Assembly: GCF_000337595.1 (NCBI RefSeq)
Contig: NZ_AOIL01000048.1
Span: 44,960 to 95,224, forward strand
Direction: 5' to 3'
Length of the DNA stretch: 50,265 nucleotides
Source: Natrialba taiwanensis DSM 12281
GTDB taxonomy: Archaea; Halobacteriota; Halobacteria; Halobacteriales; Natrialbaceae
A program made the position numbers and the translations under genes. Of this stretch, positions 37,242-46,036 are shown piece by piece. Every line of letters begins with the position of its first letter. Positions within the stretch are counted from its first letter, which is position 1. Under the pieces are notes generated by a model. The model saw only the letters and a list, made by a program, of their open reading frames with translations, did not search any database and was not told where the DNA came from.

Positions 37242-38063
37242 ATGGACGAGGACGCACCGAACGAGCGACGAGAACTCGATCGATCGACCGCGGCTGATGA
37301 GTCCGCCACCACCGCCGTGACAGCCGACGACGCAGCCGGGTCCGCATCCCGCTCCGAAACGGAAACAGAAATGGAAACGGAAACGGAATCGGAATCCGCC
37401 GGAACCGAATCGAACTCCGCCGGAACCGAATCGAACTCCGCCGGAACCGAATCGAACTCCGCCGGAACCGAACCCGCTGCAACCGACTCCTCCGAACCCA
37501 ACTCGAATCCTGACGACACGTCAGCCGGCTCCATGCCGGGCGTTCCGGACACCGAACCCGAAGAATCCGACATCCCTGATGATGTCCAGAAATACGCCCG
37601 CTTCAAGAAAATGGACGGCGCACAGTACGACCGCGTCAACGAGTTCCTGCGCGACCGGACCTACATCACCGCCCGCGAGTGGGCCATCGCCCGCCTCTGT
37701 GCCGACTTCCGGACCGAAACCGGCGTCGAGATGACCAAGATCGGCGAGAACCTGCCCGAACTCGTCCCGTTCATGACCGACACCTACACGCCCCAGGCGG
37801 TCAACCAGGCCCGCTCGTCCTTCGAGGATAAGGTCCGCACCGCCGGAGCCACCTTCCTCTATGGCGCGATGTGTGACTTTTTCACCGCCGAGGAACTCGA
37901 CGACGTGATGTACGAATCCACGGAAGTCGCGAAATTCCTGCTCGAGGTCGAGGGCGTCGACCTCTCCGTCGAAGACGAACTCGAGGCCGAAGAGCGTATC
38001 TCGAGCGTAATGCGGGAGGTTCGAGCGGCGAGTGAGGAACTGCGAGCGGAAGACGACTCGTAA
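37242..38063 (+). CDS. Acidic haloarchaeal protein with N-terminal repeat region, unknown function
   Basis: This 273-residue protein has a disordered acidic first 110 residues and a conserved-looking globular C-terminal half (DDVQKYARFKKMDGAQYDRVNEFLR, YITAREWAIARLCADFRTETG, FLYGAMCDFF). I do not recognise a characterised family; it looks like a haloarchaea-only DUF. The N-terminal part contains SAGTESN repeated three and a half times. The start at 37242 has a TATA-like ccttatctc 27 nt upstream, again leaderless. It is divergent from the thiolase. Confidence 0.7.
   Translation: MDEDAPNERRELDRSTAADESATTAVTADDAAGSASRSETETEMETETESESAGTESNSAGTESNSAGTESNSAGTEPAATDSSEPNSNPDDTSAGSMPGVPDTEPEESDIPDDVQKYARFKKMDGAQYDRVNEFLRDRTYITAREWAIARLCADFRTETGVEMTKIGENLPELVPFMTDTYTPQAVNQARSSFEDKVRTAGATFLYGAMCDFFTAEELDDVMYESTEVAKFLLEVEGVDLSVEDELEAEERISSVMREVRAASEELRAEDDS
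37395..37471 (+). repeat. In-frame 21-bp tandem repeat (3.7 copies)
   Basis: The unit tccgccggaaccgaatcgaac occurs identically at 37395, 37416 and 37437, with a 14-base partial unit at 37458. It encodes SAGTESN. Simple GGAAAC/GAAACG hexamers precede it, so the area looks prone to replication slippage. Confidence 0.9.
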
Positions 38064-38263
38064 ACCACCGCCAAACGGTGAAAGCGATCGAGTTCACTCG
38101 GCCGACCGGTGGTGCGGTCGGAACGAGCCGGGATGTCGTGACTGTTGTGGCAACAGGAACTATCCGGCCCTGATGGTAATCACCGTGGAATACTGTTTTT
38201 GCTATTGGAACAGTCAGGTAGCAAATTCGATACTATCCACCGGCGTCTGAGAGTGGGACGTGC

Positions 38264-39238
38264 ATGGCTGAATATCCCGCTGGCGGTGATGGGCACGCGC
38301 CAGCACGGCATTCCGAGGCGGAATCGACCGATCGTTCTTCGACCGGATCAACTGACGCTGGCGTCACGCGTCGACAAACATTACGCGCGGGCGGTGTGCT
38401 CGGTGCAGGGGGTCTCCTCGGCGTTCTCGGCGTTGGCACCGACCGCGCGGCAGCGGCGTGTGACCGGCCGGACGACGTGATTCACCTCGACTACGACGAC
38501 TACGATAGCTGGGACGACATCTACCGGTTGTCGAACGGTGACAGCGAGACGCTCGACCTCGTCACCGATCCGGTCTACTCCGAGAACACCGCATTGCAAC
38601 TGCAGGTTCGTGAGGGTAACCACTGGGGCGCGAGCATGCACTACGACTTCGAGGACGGCCTGTTCGAACTCACCGGCCGCGTTCGGTTCGGGCTCGACAC
38701 TGGATGGGGAATGGCCGGCCGCTACCCGGCGAACTGCCGGCTCTGGAACTGTGCGATGGCACTCGGCGGAGGCAGCGCTGGCGGCGGTATGCCCACCGGT
38801 TCCAACGGCTGGAGTAACCGGATGTACATCACCAATCGGGATTCCGATCCCGAGGGCCCGTTTTACCTCCTCTCGCACACGTACCACCTCGATCAGAACC
38901 AGGACCACGACTTCATCATGGATGGCGAGGAGTACGCCTACGGGCAACCAGAAATCGTCCCCGGAAACTGGTACGAGTTCAAGTATTACGTCTGCGTGAA
39001 CACGATCACGAACGGCGTGGCGAATCCGGACGGCATCGTCCGCTACTGGCTCGATGACGAACTCGTCTACGAGCGAACGAACTTCCGGTTCACGGAGGAC
39101 CACGACGACAACATCATTGACTCGAACGGGCCGGCCGGACACTACGGCGGCCGATACGAGGCACCACAGAACCTCTATGCGTACTACGACGATCACTCGA
39201 TGGCGCTGAACGGTCGACTCGATTCCGGTCCCTGCTGA
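38264..39238 (+). CDS. Tat-exported polysaccharide-lyase-like (jelly-roll) protein
   Basis: This 324-residue protein has a twin-arginine signal (TRRQTLRAGG followed by a Gly/Leu-rich stretch, cleavage near AAAAC about residue 65). The mature part looks like an all-beta concanavalin-type fold: LQLQVREGNHWGASMHYDFE, MAGRYPANCRLWN, GMPTGSNGWSNRMYI, GNWYEFKYYVCVN and YWLDDELVYERT. The GG...P.GSNGWS.RM pattern recalls alginate/glucuronan lyases (PL14/PL20), so it may cut or bind uronic-acid polymers outside the cell. The stop codon is the first three bases of repeat copy B. Confidence 0.65.
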   Translation: MAEYPAGGDGHAPARHSEAESTDRSSTGSTDAGVTRRQTLRAGGVLGAGGLLGVLGVGTDRAAAACDRPDDVIHLDYDDYDSWDDIYRLSNGDSETLDLVTDPVYSENTALQLQVREGNHWGASMHYDFEDGLFELTGRVRFGLDTGWGMAGRYPANCRLWNCAMALGGGSAGGGMPTGSNGWSNRMYITNRDSDPEGPFYLLSHTYHLDQNQDHDFIMDGEEYAYGQPEIVPGNWYEFKYYVCVNTITNGVANPDGIVRYWLDDELVYERTNFRFTEDHDDNIIDSNGPAGHYGGRYEAPQNLYAYYDDHSMALNGRLDSGPC

Positions 39239-39321
39239 GACGGACTGCTGTCGGTCGGTTGTGGCGCACCCGCGCCTCGCGCTGCGGTTGCGCCGGGAAA
39301 TCGGTACGGCAGACCGTCTGA
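39236..39321 (+). repeat. Dispersed hairpin repeat, copy B
   Basis: This 86-bp unit starts TGAGACGGACTGCTGTC and ends GCAGACCGTCTGA. Inner arms GGCGCACCCGC and GCGGTTGCGCC pair almost perfectly, and the outer arms pair too, giving a two-part hairpin around the conserved CGGGAAATCGGTAC. The unit starts at the stop codon of the exported protein, as in copy A. Confidence 0.85.
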
Positions 39322-39437
39322 GTCTGATTCGCGGCCGGTGTCCGCTGAGTCGGTTGCCCCGAGTCGCACGGCGACGCGCGGACGACGTTTACAGTGACGG
39401 GTGTCGCGAGAGACGGGGCAGTCCTGATCGGGTCACG

Positions 39438-40352
39438 TCATTCGGCCGTGTTCGGTTGCATCTCGGCCGGCGACACCGACGAAACGTGCTCGTTCGAGAC
39501 GGCGTCGCCGATGGGGGCACGAATCTGTGCGTCGTCGATGGCCTCTTCCAGCGTGTAGACGGTAGTCGTTGGAACGTTACCGAACGAGCCGATCGGCTGT
39601 GTGTGCGTTTCTATTGTCACGTCGGTGAACGCGATATGGAAGTCGAGTGCGATGTGTTCGACGGACCACTCGCGGCGGATCTGTTCCATTACTTCGGAGA
39701 AGGACGATTCGTGGGGTCGCGTTTCGGGCGTCCCCGCGAACGAGATATCCGCTTCGAATTGGGTCGGTAAACTGTTCGGTTCGATTCCGTCGTGTGGACC
39801 GGGATTCTGGGTACCGCGGTCGCCCTCCAGTTGCGGGGCAGACGCCTTCCAGAGGTGAGTCCAGGTCGGATCCGCAACGGAGTCGGTACGCCGTGGAGTA
39901 TCACGCAATTCGGTCGGCCCGTTCGTCGTCTCCCCGTTCTGTTTGTAAACGACACACTGCAATTGAAGGTTCCGTGCGGGACCGTTCCCTCGATTCTGGA
40001 GTGTTACGTGGAGTGTATTTTGCTCGGCACCGACCGCTTCGAGGTCGATAATCGGCCGGTGGTTCGCCTTCAGAAAGGCCGTTTGTTGTTCCATTAGCTC
40101 CGCCTGCGTCTGCTGGATCGACGCCATGAGATCCTGTATCTGGTACGTCCGCCAGAACAGGAACACGAGTATGACGACGAAGACGATCGTGAGAATATCG
40201 GCAACGTCGATGAGAAAAAACCCGTCAGGGAGTGCTTGTGCGGGGCTCATTCTCGTTGCGAGTTCGGCCGCCCCCTCGAGGCGTCCCATCGCTCGATTCG
40301 TCTCGATTGCCCCATCCCCCCAGGTCCGTGTCAGTGTCATGCGTCGGATCAT
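39438..40352 (-). CDS. Membrane-anchored protein of unknown function
   Basis: This 304-residue protein has one clear transmembrane helix (ADILTIVFVVILVFLFW, about residues 51-67), then a short amphipathic helix (DLMASIQQTQAELMEQQTAF) and a mostly beta domain beginning NHRPIIDLEAVG with LQNRGNGPARNLQLQC. That layout resembles single-pass proteins with an immunoglobulin-like outer or inner domain; no family is recognised. The start is uncertain: Mets at 40340, 40289 and 40250 are also possible. Confidence 0.5.
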   Translation of the reverse strand: MIRRMTLTRTWGDGAIETNRAMGRLEGAAELATRMSPAQALPDGFFLIDVADILTIVFVVILVFLFWRTYQIQDLMASIQQTQAELMEQQTAFLKANHRPIIDLEAVGAEQNTLHVTLQNRGNGPARNLQLQCVVYKQNGETTNGPTELRDTPRRTDSVADPTWTHLWKASAPQLEGDRGTQNPGPHDGIEPNSLPTQFEADISFAGTPETRPHESSFSEVMEQIRREWSVEHIALDFHIAFTDVTIETHTQPIGSFGNVPTTTVYTLEEAIDDAQIRAPIGDAVSNEHVSSVSPAEMQPNTAE

Positions 40353-40665
40353 GATCCTCCGGATGCGATTCGGTACTGTCCGGTCGCCGTGCGTTTCTGT
40401 GTGGTCGTTGGCAACGATCCCCGTTCGCTGCCGCCGAAAGCGCGATTATCGACTATCGACCGTTGTATCCGCTCCCGCGTGCGAGTCAGGTCCGAACCGA
40501 TCGCTGATCGCGTTTTTTACCCATCTAATTGTAAATGTAGCGGCCAATTGTCTGGAAATACATACTTTGAGATCCTGGATGTCTGATCGAGATTCGTCCG
40601 GCGATCCCCGTCCCTCGCTTTCGTTTCCAGGCCTCGTTTTCCGTCAATTTCGCTATTTCGACCGC
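40353..40665. other. Intergenic region with no recognised feature
   Basis: This 313-bp stretch lies between the start of the membrane-anchored protein gene and the 3' end of the lipoate-ligase-like gene. Its second half (40500-40600) is locally A+T-rich. I see no tRNA, no repeat copy and no open frame with GC3 bias; it may hold the promoter of the membrane protein gene. Confidence 0.4.
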
Positions 40666-41370
40666 CTACGTCACCGCACTGACCGTCACGTTTGCCGAGT
40701 CTTCTTCACCGATAAGCGCATCCTCGAACCGCGCTCGGACGACGCCGGAATCGACCTGGCCGTCTGCGGCCGCGACCGTTCCGACTGACTCGGGATCGAA
40801 CGCCACGTCGAGTTCGTCATAGACCGCAGCGAGAACGGCTGCGAGTTCATCGCGGTTGTCGACGAGGACGATGCCGGCAGTGACCGCCGCGTCCTGCCGG
40901 ACGCGTTGGGCGAGCCCGACGAGCTTTTGTAGTGAGCCGCCCGCCGCTCGCGTCGAAATCGAGTGCGAGCCGGGACAGAACGAGTTCGACGGTTCGCCGC
41001 GGACTGTCTCGCAGTCCAGTTCCGAGAGCGCGCGCTCGACGGCCGCGGTGAGCCGTTCGTAGCGCTCGTCGGTCCCCTGCCGGAAGTCCGCAACGGGGTC
41101 GGCGCGAGCGAAGGCGAGCGTCGTCTCGCCGTCGTAGGCGACCGCACGGCCCCCGACGTCCCGTTCGACCGATGGAAAGCCGCGTTCGTCCGCGAGTTCG
41201 CGACCGCGGTCGTATCCCTCCAGCCGGCGATCCCGGCGGCCGAAGGCGACCTGCCGGTGGGGCGTCCAGACACGAACCGCGGACTCGCCGTCGGCCGCGA
41301 TCTCGAGCAGGCGTGTGGTCACCCGCCGATCCGCGTCGATCGTCTCGGCACGACCACGGAGCACTCGCAT
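40666..41370 (-). CDS. Lipoate-protein ligase A / biotin-ligase-fold family protein
   Basis: This 234-residue protein has the LplA/LipB fold: VWTPHRQVAFGRRD, the substrate loop SVERDVGGRAVAYDGETTLAF (about residues 67-87, a variant of RRxSGGGxVxH) and KLVGLAQRVRQDAAVTAGIVLVD with the catalytic-type Lys149. It attaches or transfers lipoyl/octanoyl groups to acyltransferase subunits, or has another acyl role. The Met at 41370 is supported by a TATA-like ctgtttagg 27 nt upstream on its strand (about 41393-41402). Confidence 0.75.
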   Translation of the reverse strand: MRVLRGRAETIDADRRVTTRLLEIAADGESAVRVWTPHRQVAFGRRDRRLEGYDRGRELADERGFPSVERDVGGRAVAYDGETTLAFARADPVADFRQGTDERYERLTAAVERALSELDCETVRGEPSNSFCPGSHSISTRAAGGSLQKLVGLAQRVRQDAAVTAGIVLVDNRDELAAVLAAVYDELDVAFDPESVGTVAAADGQVDSGVVRARFEDALIGEEDSANVTVSAVT

Positions 41371-41443
41371 ACACAGCCCGTTCGTGTCGACGCACCTAAA
41401 CAGTCCCGCTGCACAGAGGAACATGACCAGGTGAACTCGGCCG

Positions 41444-42427
41444 ATGGCCGCCACAGCTTCCGTTACACTCCCCGAATCGGTACTCGCCCAGTACGCCCGC
41501 TTCTCGCTCTATAACTCGCCGTATCCCGCACACGACGCCGGCTGTGCGATCGACCTCTACCCCGAGCCACCCCGCGATGGCCGGACAACCATCGCGCCGA
41601 GTCCTGTCTCCGGGACCGTCCGCGAGACGCGAACCGTCCGCGCACCGCAGCAACCCTATGCCGTCGAGCACGACCACCTCGTCCTGATCGACTGTGACGG
41701 CCCCGACGATTGCGCCGGATTGACCGCTCGGCTCCTCCACGTCGACCCAACGGTCGCGGCCGGCGACCGCGTCGACCGCGGCGACTCGCTCGGCGAACTC
41801 GTCCGCGCCGGGTTCTTCGCCCCGTGGGTCGATAACCACCTCCACGTCGGCTTTCGCGCCCCCGAACAGAACCCCTATCGCGCATCGGGGTCGCTGCCGC
41901 TCGAACTCGGCGTCGATCCGCAACCGCTCGACTGGGACGGCACGGGGATGGTCGTCGCAACCGGCGAAACCTACGCTATCCTCAACGAGCCGGCACACCC
42001 GAACCCGGGTGCCGAGTTCGTCGGCGTCCGCGCTGACACCGGTGGGCCGACCAGCTTGAGCCGGTCCTCGTCAGAGTATCACTCCAACGGCGGCGTTCTC
42101 GACGGTGGCCTACCGCACTACGACGGCGGCGGACTCCTCGCGAGTTCGGCATCAGATGTCGGTGCAGAGACAGGTGTGAGTGTAGGTGCAGATTCAGCCG
42201 CAGCTGAACTCGTCTCGCTAAACGAGGACCGGCTCGGCGTCCGCTCTGCTGACGATGGACGATCAATCGCGTGGGACGACGTGGCCGTCACGGCGAACGG
42301 GGAGCCGATAACGGGACTGTCGCTGTTCTGTGCGCGCGATTCGGAGTTCGGTGTGAAACTCATTTGTCCGGAACAAGCGTTCGAGATCGGCGACGCAGTG
42401 CAGGTTCGCGTTCGACCGGAACGGTAA
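41444..42427 (+). CDS. Predicted M23-like (LytM-fold) protein of unknown function
   Basis: This 327-residue protein has the pattern of the LytM/M23 zinc fold: H30 and D37 in AHDAGCAIDLYP, then TIAPSPVSGTV, VAAGDRVDRGDSLGELV and HLHVGF (H132, H134), followed by an NPYR segment as in peptidase M23 proteins. The spacing H-x6-D is longer than the usual HxxxD. No signal peptide is seen, so it seems cytoplasmic, which is odd for a peptidoglycan-hydrolase fold in an archaeon. The last third is a separate small beta region. It is divergent from the lipoate-ligase-like gene (73 nt). Confidence 0.55.
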   Translation: MAATASVTLPESVLAQYARFSLYNSPYPAHDAGCAIDLYPEPPRDGRTTIAPSPVSGTVRETRTVRAPQQPYAVEHDHLVLIDCDGPDDCAGLTARLLHVDPTVAAGDRVDRGDSLGELVRAGFFAPWVDNHLHVGFRAPEQNPYRASGSLPLELGVDPQPLDWDGTGMVVATGETYAILNEPAHPNPGAEFVGVRADTGGPTSLSRSSSEYHSNGGVLDGGLPHYDGGGLLASSASDVGAETGVSVGADSAAAELVSLNEDRLGVRSADDGRSIAWDDVAVTANGEPITGLSLFCARDSEFGVKLICPEQAFEIGDAVQVRVRPER

Positions 42428-42542
42428 GCGACGGATCGCTCGTTTCCCGCGGAAGCGGTTCGCCGCCGAGCGATCGAAATATTCGCCACGAGAGAAACAC
42501 CAAAGCGCAGTCATCAAGACAGTTGGTGACAGAGCACAGGGC

Positions 42543-43040
42543 ATGACCGACGACACCGCAGGCGCGACGAGCGACTACGACGCGATCGCACAGTTCCTCC
42601 AGCAGTACATCGACGACCACCAGGACTTCCTCTCGTGGATCGGCACGTCCGTCGACAGCGTCGGTCCGGGCTCGATGACCATCTCCATTCCCTACGACCA
42701 AAAACTGACGAACGTCCGCCCGGCACCCGCAACCGATTCCGACCAGCGCCCCGATATCCACGGCGGCATCGCCGCCACGCTCATCGATACTGCCGGCGGC
42801 CTCGCGCTCCGAACTGAACTCGAGCAACCCGTCGAATCCTCGATCGCGACGATCAACCTCAACGTGAACTACCTCCGGCCGGCAACGGGCGATCTGACGG
42901 CGACGGCAAACGTGGTTCGTGTCGGCGGTACCGTCGGCGTCAGCGAAGTGACCGTCGAGAGTACGACGCCCGATGGCGAAACCAGGGAGGTCGCGACGGG
43001 CCAGGGTTCCTATCGCGTGTTCCGTCAGGGATCGGACTGA
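42543..43040 (+). CDS. PaaI-type hotdog-fold thioesterase
   Basis: This 165-residue protein has the hotdog domain with the signature DIHGGIAATLIDTAGGLALRTEL (about residues 74-96) and INLNVNYLRPATGDLTATANVVRVG. PaaI-type enzymes hydrolyse acyl- or aromatic-acyl-CoA thioesters in the cytoplasm as tetramers; the HGG..A..D pattern carries the usual active-site Asp. It could act on products of the acyl-CoA ligases in this window, but that is only inference. Confidence 0.88.
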   Translation: MTDDTAGATSDYDAIAQFLQQYIDDHQDFLSWIGTSVDSVGPGSMTISIPYDQKLTNVRPAPATDSDQRPDIHGGIAATLIDTAGGLALRTELEQPVESSIATINLNVNYLRPATGDLTATANVVRVGGTVGVSEVTVESTTPDGETREVATGQGSYRVFRQGSD

Positions 43041-43138
43041 GTCTGCCGGTCGCGCTCACGAGTTGTCTCTCGCGAGTGCAGCCAGACCCGACCGTAGCGA
43101 TACCGACCGAGTGTGGCTCGTTGTGGCTCCTGGTTGCG

Positions 43139-43300
43139 TTACGCTACCATCCACAGTCGAAGCCCCAGATAACACATGATGAGCCCGAACGTGCCGGCGT
43201 AGAGGAGTTCACCGCTCGTCGCCGAGGCCACCAGCGCGACTGCGTTGAGGAGTATCCCGAGGACGTACATCGACTGCAGGCGACGCGAATTCAGTTCCAT
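43139..43300 (-). CDS. Small membrane protein (53 residues), unknown
   Basis: The minus strand reads MELNSRRLQSMYVLGILLNA and onward to a TAA at 43139-43141. Two hydrophobic helices (about residues 12-26 and 33-47) are joined by a short polar turn (SATSGE). GC3 bias and the clean topology support it as a real gene despite its size. It follows the pncA-like gene on the same strand with a 126-nt gap. Confidence 0.55.
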   Translation of the reverse strand: MELNSRRLQSMYVLGILLNAVALVASATSGELLYAGTFGLIMCYLGLRLWMVA

Positions 43301-43324
43301 GCGGAGGGATTCGAAGGGGGGAGT

Positions 43325-43390
43325 AAAACGCTCGTTGCTCTTGTTCGTGTTCTCGTTCTCGTTCTTGCTTTTTCCCTTGGCCCTTGCCCT
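43325..43390. repeat. Pyrimidine-rich hexamer tract
   Basis: The plus strand reads as irregular TTCTCG/CTTGCT/CTTGTT units with a run of T and C (cttgctttttcccttggccc). On the minus strand this is a purine-rich GAACGA-type tract between the pncA-like stop and the small membrane protein start. An open frame across it (poly-Gln/Glu/Lys) lacks any domain and is not believed. Confidence 0.5.
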
Positions 43391-43426
43391 GGTCGCGCAG
43401 GCCGGTGGTCGAACCTTCGCGCCGCG

Positions 43427-44011
43427 TCACGCCGCGTCGAACGTCACGTCCTCCCGGGTGAGGACTTCTCCGAACAGCCAGTCGGCGTGCTCTAAGGCGT
43501 ACTCGCGGTGGTCGTCCTCGATCGCACCGATGCAGTCTTCGATCATGAGCGGGCGGAAGTCGCGCAGGCCGGCGCTGCCGCCGGTGTGGAGCACGCAGAC
43601 GTTCGCGAGCGTGCCACAGATGACCAAGTCGTCGATGCCGCGGGCGTTCAGCCAGCCCTCGAGTTCGGTGTTGTAGAAGGCGTCGTAGGTGTGTTTTTCG
43701 ACGACGTGGTCGTCGGGACTGACGGTGAGCCCGTCCACGATCTCGGCCTCCCAGGAGTCCTCAAGGACGTGCTCGCCCCACTGGGCGAACTCGTCGTAGT
43801 AGTGTGTGTCCTCGAACTGTTCGGGCGGGTGCACGTCCCGAGTGTAGACGATCCGCGCGCCGGCGTCGCGGGCGCGGGCGACGAGTTCGGCGATGGGGTC
43901 GATGACGCTCTCGCTACCTGGTGCGTACAGCGTGCCGTCGGGATGGCAGAACCCGTTTTGCATGTCGACGACGACGATCGCCGTGCGCGTCGGATCGAGG
44001 TCGAGGGTCAT
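43427..44011 (-). CDS. pncA: Nicotinamidase-like cysteine hydrolase (isochorismatase fold)
   Basis: This 194-residue hydrolase has the catalytic triad Asp16 (VVVDMQNGF), Lys106 (VVEKHTYDAF) and Cys139 (GTLANVCVLHT). Asp59 and His61 (TRDVHPPEQF) fit the metal site of nicotinamidases. It would convert nicotinamide to nicotinate in the cytoplasm, and a nicotinate phosphoribosyltransferase gene lies 2 kb away. The Met at 44011 is supported by a TATA-like cgtttttgc on its strand, 26 nt upstream. Another amide substrate remains possible. Confidence 0.82.
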   Translation of the reverse strand: MTLDLDPTRTAIVVVDMQNGFCHPDGTLYAPGSESVIDPIAELVARARDAGARIVYTRDVHPPEQFEDTHYYDEFAQWGEHVLEDSWEAEIVDGLTVSPDDHVVEKHTYDAFYNTELEGWLNARGIDDLVICGTLANVCVLHTGGSAGLRDFRPLMIEDCIGAIEDDHREYALEHADWLFGEVLTREDVTFDAA

Positions 44012-44159
44012 GGGTGTCCCTACGAACGCGCTCGCAAAAACGTTCGCGACGGTTGTCCGTGATCGACGCCGGATGAGTGTGATCTTCCGATGAAACGGGT
44101 CGACCACCGACCGTCGTCCTTTTGCCGGTTGCTTTCGTACGACTGACTATCCTATCCCG

Positions 44160-45989
44160 ATGAACTCGACGCGCACACGGCTTCTGGGCGGTCTGGCTGT
44201 TTTCGCACTTCTCGTCCTCGTGGTTGCCGGTGCCGGCGGCTTCCTGCCGTTCGCCGTCGGTCCCCCTTCCGACTCGGATGAGAACGGGCAACCGAACTCC
44301 CCGGCGACGGACGACCGGCCGGCCGATCCATCGACTAACGACACGATCGGCTACGTCGACGGCTACTGGTACGACGACGAACTCCCCGTCGACGACCGCG
44401 ACAACCAGACGCTCGCCGAGGGTGAACTCGACGCCGTCATCTCGCGATCGATGGCCCGTGTCGAGGTCATTCGAAACCTGACTTTCGAAGAGGACGTCTC
44501 GGTCGATGTCGTCTCCCGCGAGGAATACCGGAACGAACAGACCGAAAACGGCAGCGTCTTCGCGAACGCCACCGGTGCCATGCGACTGCAACAGAACGTC
44601 AACTACGAGGCGCTGTTTATGGTGGATCGGAACACCGATGCCACGGATGCCGCCGAATCGCTATACGGCGGGTCCGTCAACGGCTACTACGACCCCGAAA
44701 CCGAACAGATCGTCATCGTCTCCGAGAGTTCGGGAACGCCGACGCCTAACGAACCCGTGCTCGGCCACGAACTCGTCCACGCGCTGCAGGACCAGCAGTT
44801 CGGACTGAGCGGCTACGAGCGCGAGACGATCGATCAGGACAACGCCGTGAACGGACTTATCGAGGGCGACGCCTCTTGGGTCGACAGCGAGTACGAACGC
44901 CGCTGCGGCGAGGCGTGGGCCTGTCTCCAGCCCGAACGCGGCACGCCCGGCCAATCCGACCTCAACTGGGGACTCTACCTGACGATCTATCAGCCCTACG
45001 ACGACGGCCCGGATTACGTCGAGTTCTTGCTGGAGCAGGCCACGGACGAGGCGGCGTGGGAGGCGGGCGAGTACGACTGGGAGGCCGTCAACGCGGCCTA
45101 CGACGATCCGCCGGCGAGTTCGGCGGAGACGATTCGGCCGAGCGAGGAACGCGACCCCGCCTCCGTCGAGGTCGCGGACCGATCGTCCGAGGGGTGGCAG
45201 CAACTCGAGGTCGACGGCGCGGTCGCCAACGAGACCGTCGGCGAAGCCGGCATGGTCTCGATGTTCACCGCCGACGCGTTCGAGTGGGGCCGCCAGCCCG
45301 TGATCGAGCAGTCCGACTTCCTCGAGTCCAGCATGGGCTATGACTTCGACCAGCCCGAGACCGACGGGTGGGCCGGCGACGAACTCGTGACGTACGTGAC
45401 CGACGACGCCGCCGATGCCGCCGCCGGCGGTTCGAACGAGACGGTCGACGACGCGGTCACCGAAACGGGATACGTCTGGCGGACCGAGTGGACGACGACC
45501 GACGACGCCGAGGCGTTCGCCGGTGCCTACCTCGAACTGCTTGCCAACCACAATGCCGAACCGGTCGACGACCGCCAGAACACCTACGAGATCGAATCGG
45601 ACTACCCGGGAGCGTACTATCTCGACGTGAGCGGCGAGACGGTGTCGATCGTGCGCGCGCCGTCGGTCGCTGAACTCGACGCCGTCGAGGACGGGGCCGC
45701 ACCCGCTGGCGATGATACGATCACAGCTAGCACCGGTGGTACCGGGGATGACGATTCCTCCGCTTCGGACGACGACCAGTCGCTCATCGGCGCGCTGATC
45801 CCGGATAGCGGAGTCGGTATCGGAGCCGTCGCCCTCGGGTCGGTTCTCGTCCTCGCGACTGGCGGCTGGGTCGTTCTACGTCGAACGCGTGTCGTTTCCG
45901 TTACCGCGTTCTCGCTCCTGCTTTCGCTTCCGTTCGGGCTCTCGCTTCCGATCGAGCCGTCGATTCAGCGTCCCGCCTCGCCGCCGTGA
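44160..45989 (+). CDS. Hvo_1808-family surface protein with HExxH motif
   Basis: This 609-residue protein has an N-terminal hydrophobic segment (LLGGLAVFALLVLVVAGAGG), a large acidic extracellular part and a C-terminal transmembrane helix (VGIGAVALGSVLVLATGGWVVL) followed by basic residues, then a second hydrophobic stretch. HELVH (residues 203-207, in LGHELVHALQDQQFG) suggests a zinc metalloprotease, followed by the aspartate/glutamate context of that fold. The family is known from haloarchaeal surface proteomes. The C-terminal extension after the first helix looks unusual and may reflect read-through of low-complexity sequence. Confidence 0.82.
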   Translation: MNSTRTRLLGGLAVFALLVLVVAGAGGFLPFAVGPPSDSDENGQPNSPATDDRPADPSTNDTIGYVDGYWYDDELPVDDRDNQTLAEGELDAVISRSMARVEVIRNLTFEEDVSVDVVSREEYRNEQTENGSVFANATGAMRLQQNVNYEALFMVDRNTDATDAAESLYGGSVNGYYDPETEQIVIVSESSGTPTPNEPVLGHELVHALQDQQFGLSGYERETIDQDNAVNGLIEGDASWVDSEYERRCGEAWACLQPERGTPGQSDLNWGLYLTIYQPYDDGPDYVEFLLEQATDEAAWEAGEYDWEAVNAAYDDPPASSAETIRPSEERDPASVEVADRSSEGWQQLEVDGAVANETVGEAGMVSMFTADAFEWGRQPVIEQSDFLESSMGYDFDQPETDGWAGDELVTYVTDDAADAAAGGSNETVDDAVTETGYVWRTEWTTTDDAEAFAGAYLELLANHNAEPVDDRQNTYEIESDYPGAYYLDVSGETVSIVRAPSVAELDAVEDGAAPAGDDTITASTGGTGDDDSSASDDDQSLIGALIPDSGVGIGAVALGSVLVLATGGWVVLRRTRVVSVTAFSLLLSLPFGLSLPIEPSIQRPASPP

Positions 45990-46036
45990 GCGCCGGAGAC
46001 GGGTAGCTTTTTTGCTCCCCGGAGGAAATCGACGCT

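Noticed and set aside
43209-43430. A minus-strand frame rich in Gly/Lys/Gln/Glu/Arg across the pyrimidine tract
   Set aside because: It is the translation of a simple repeat and partly overlaps the more plausible 53-residue membrane protein in another frame.
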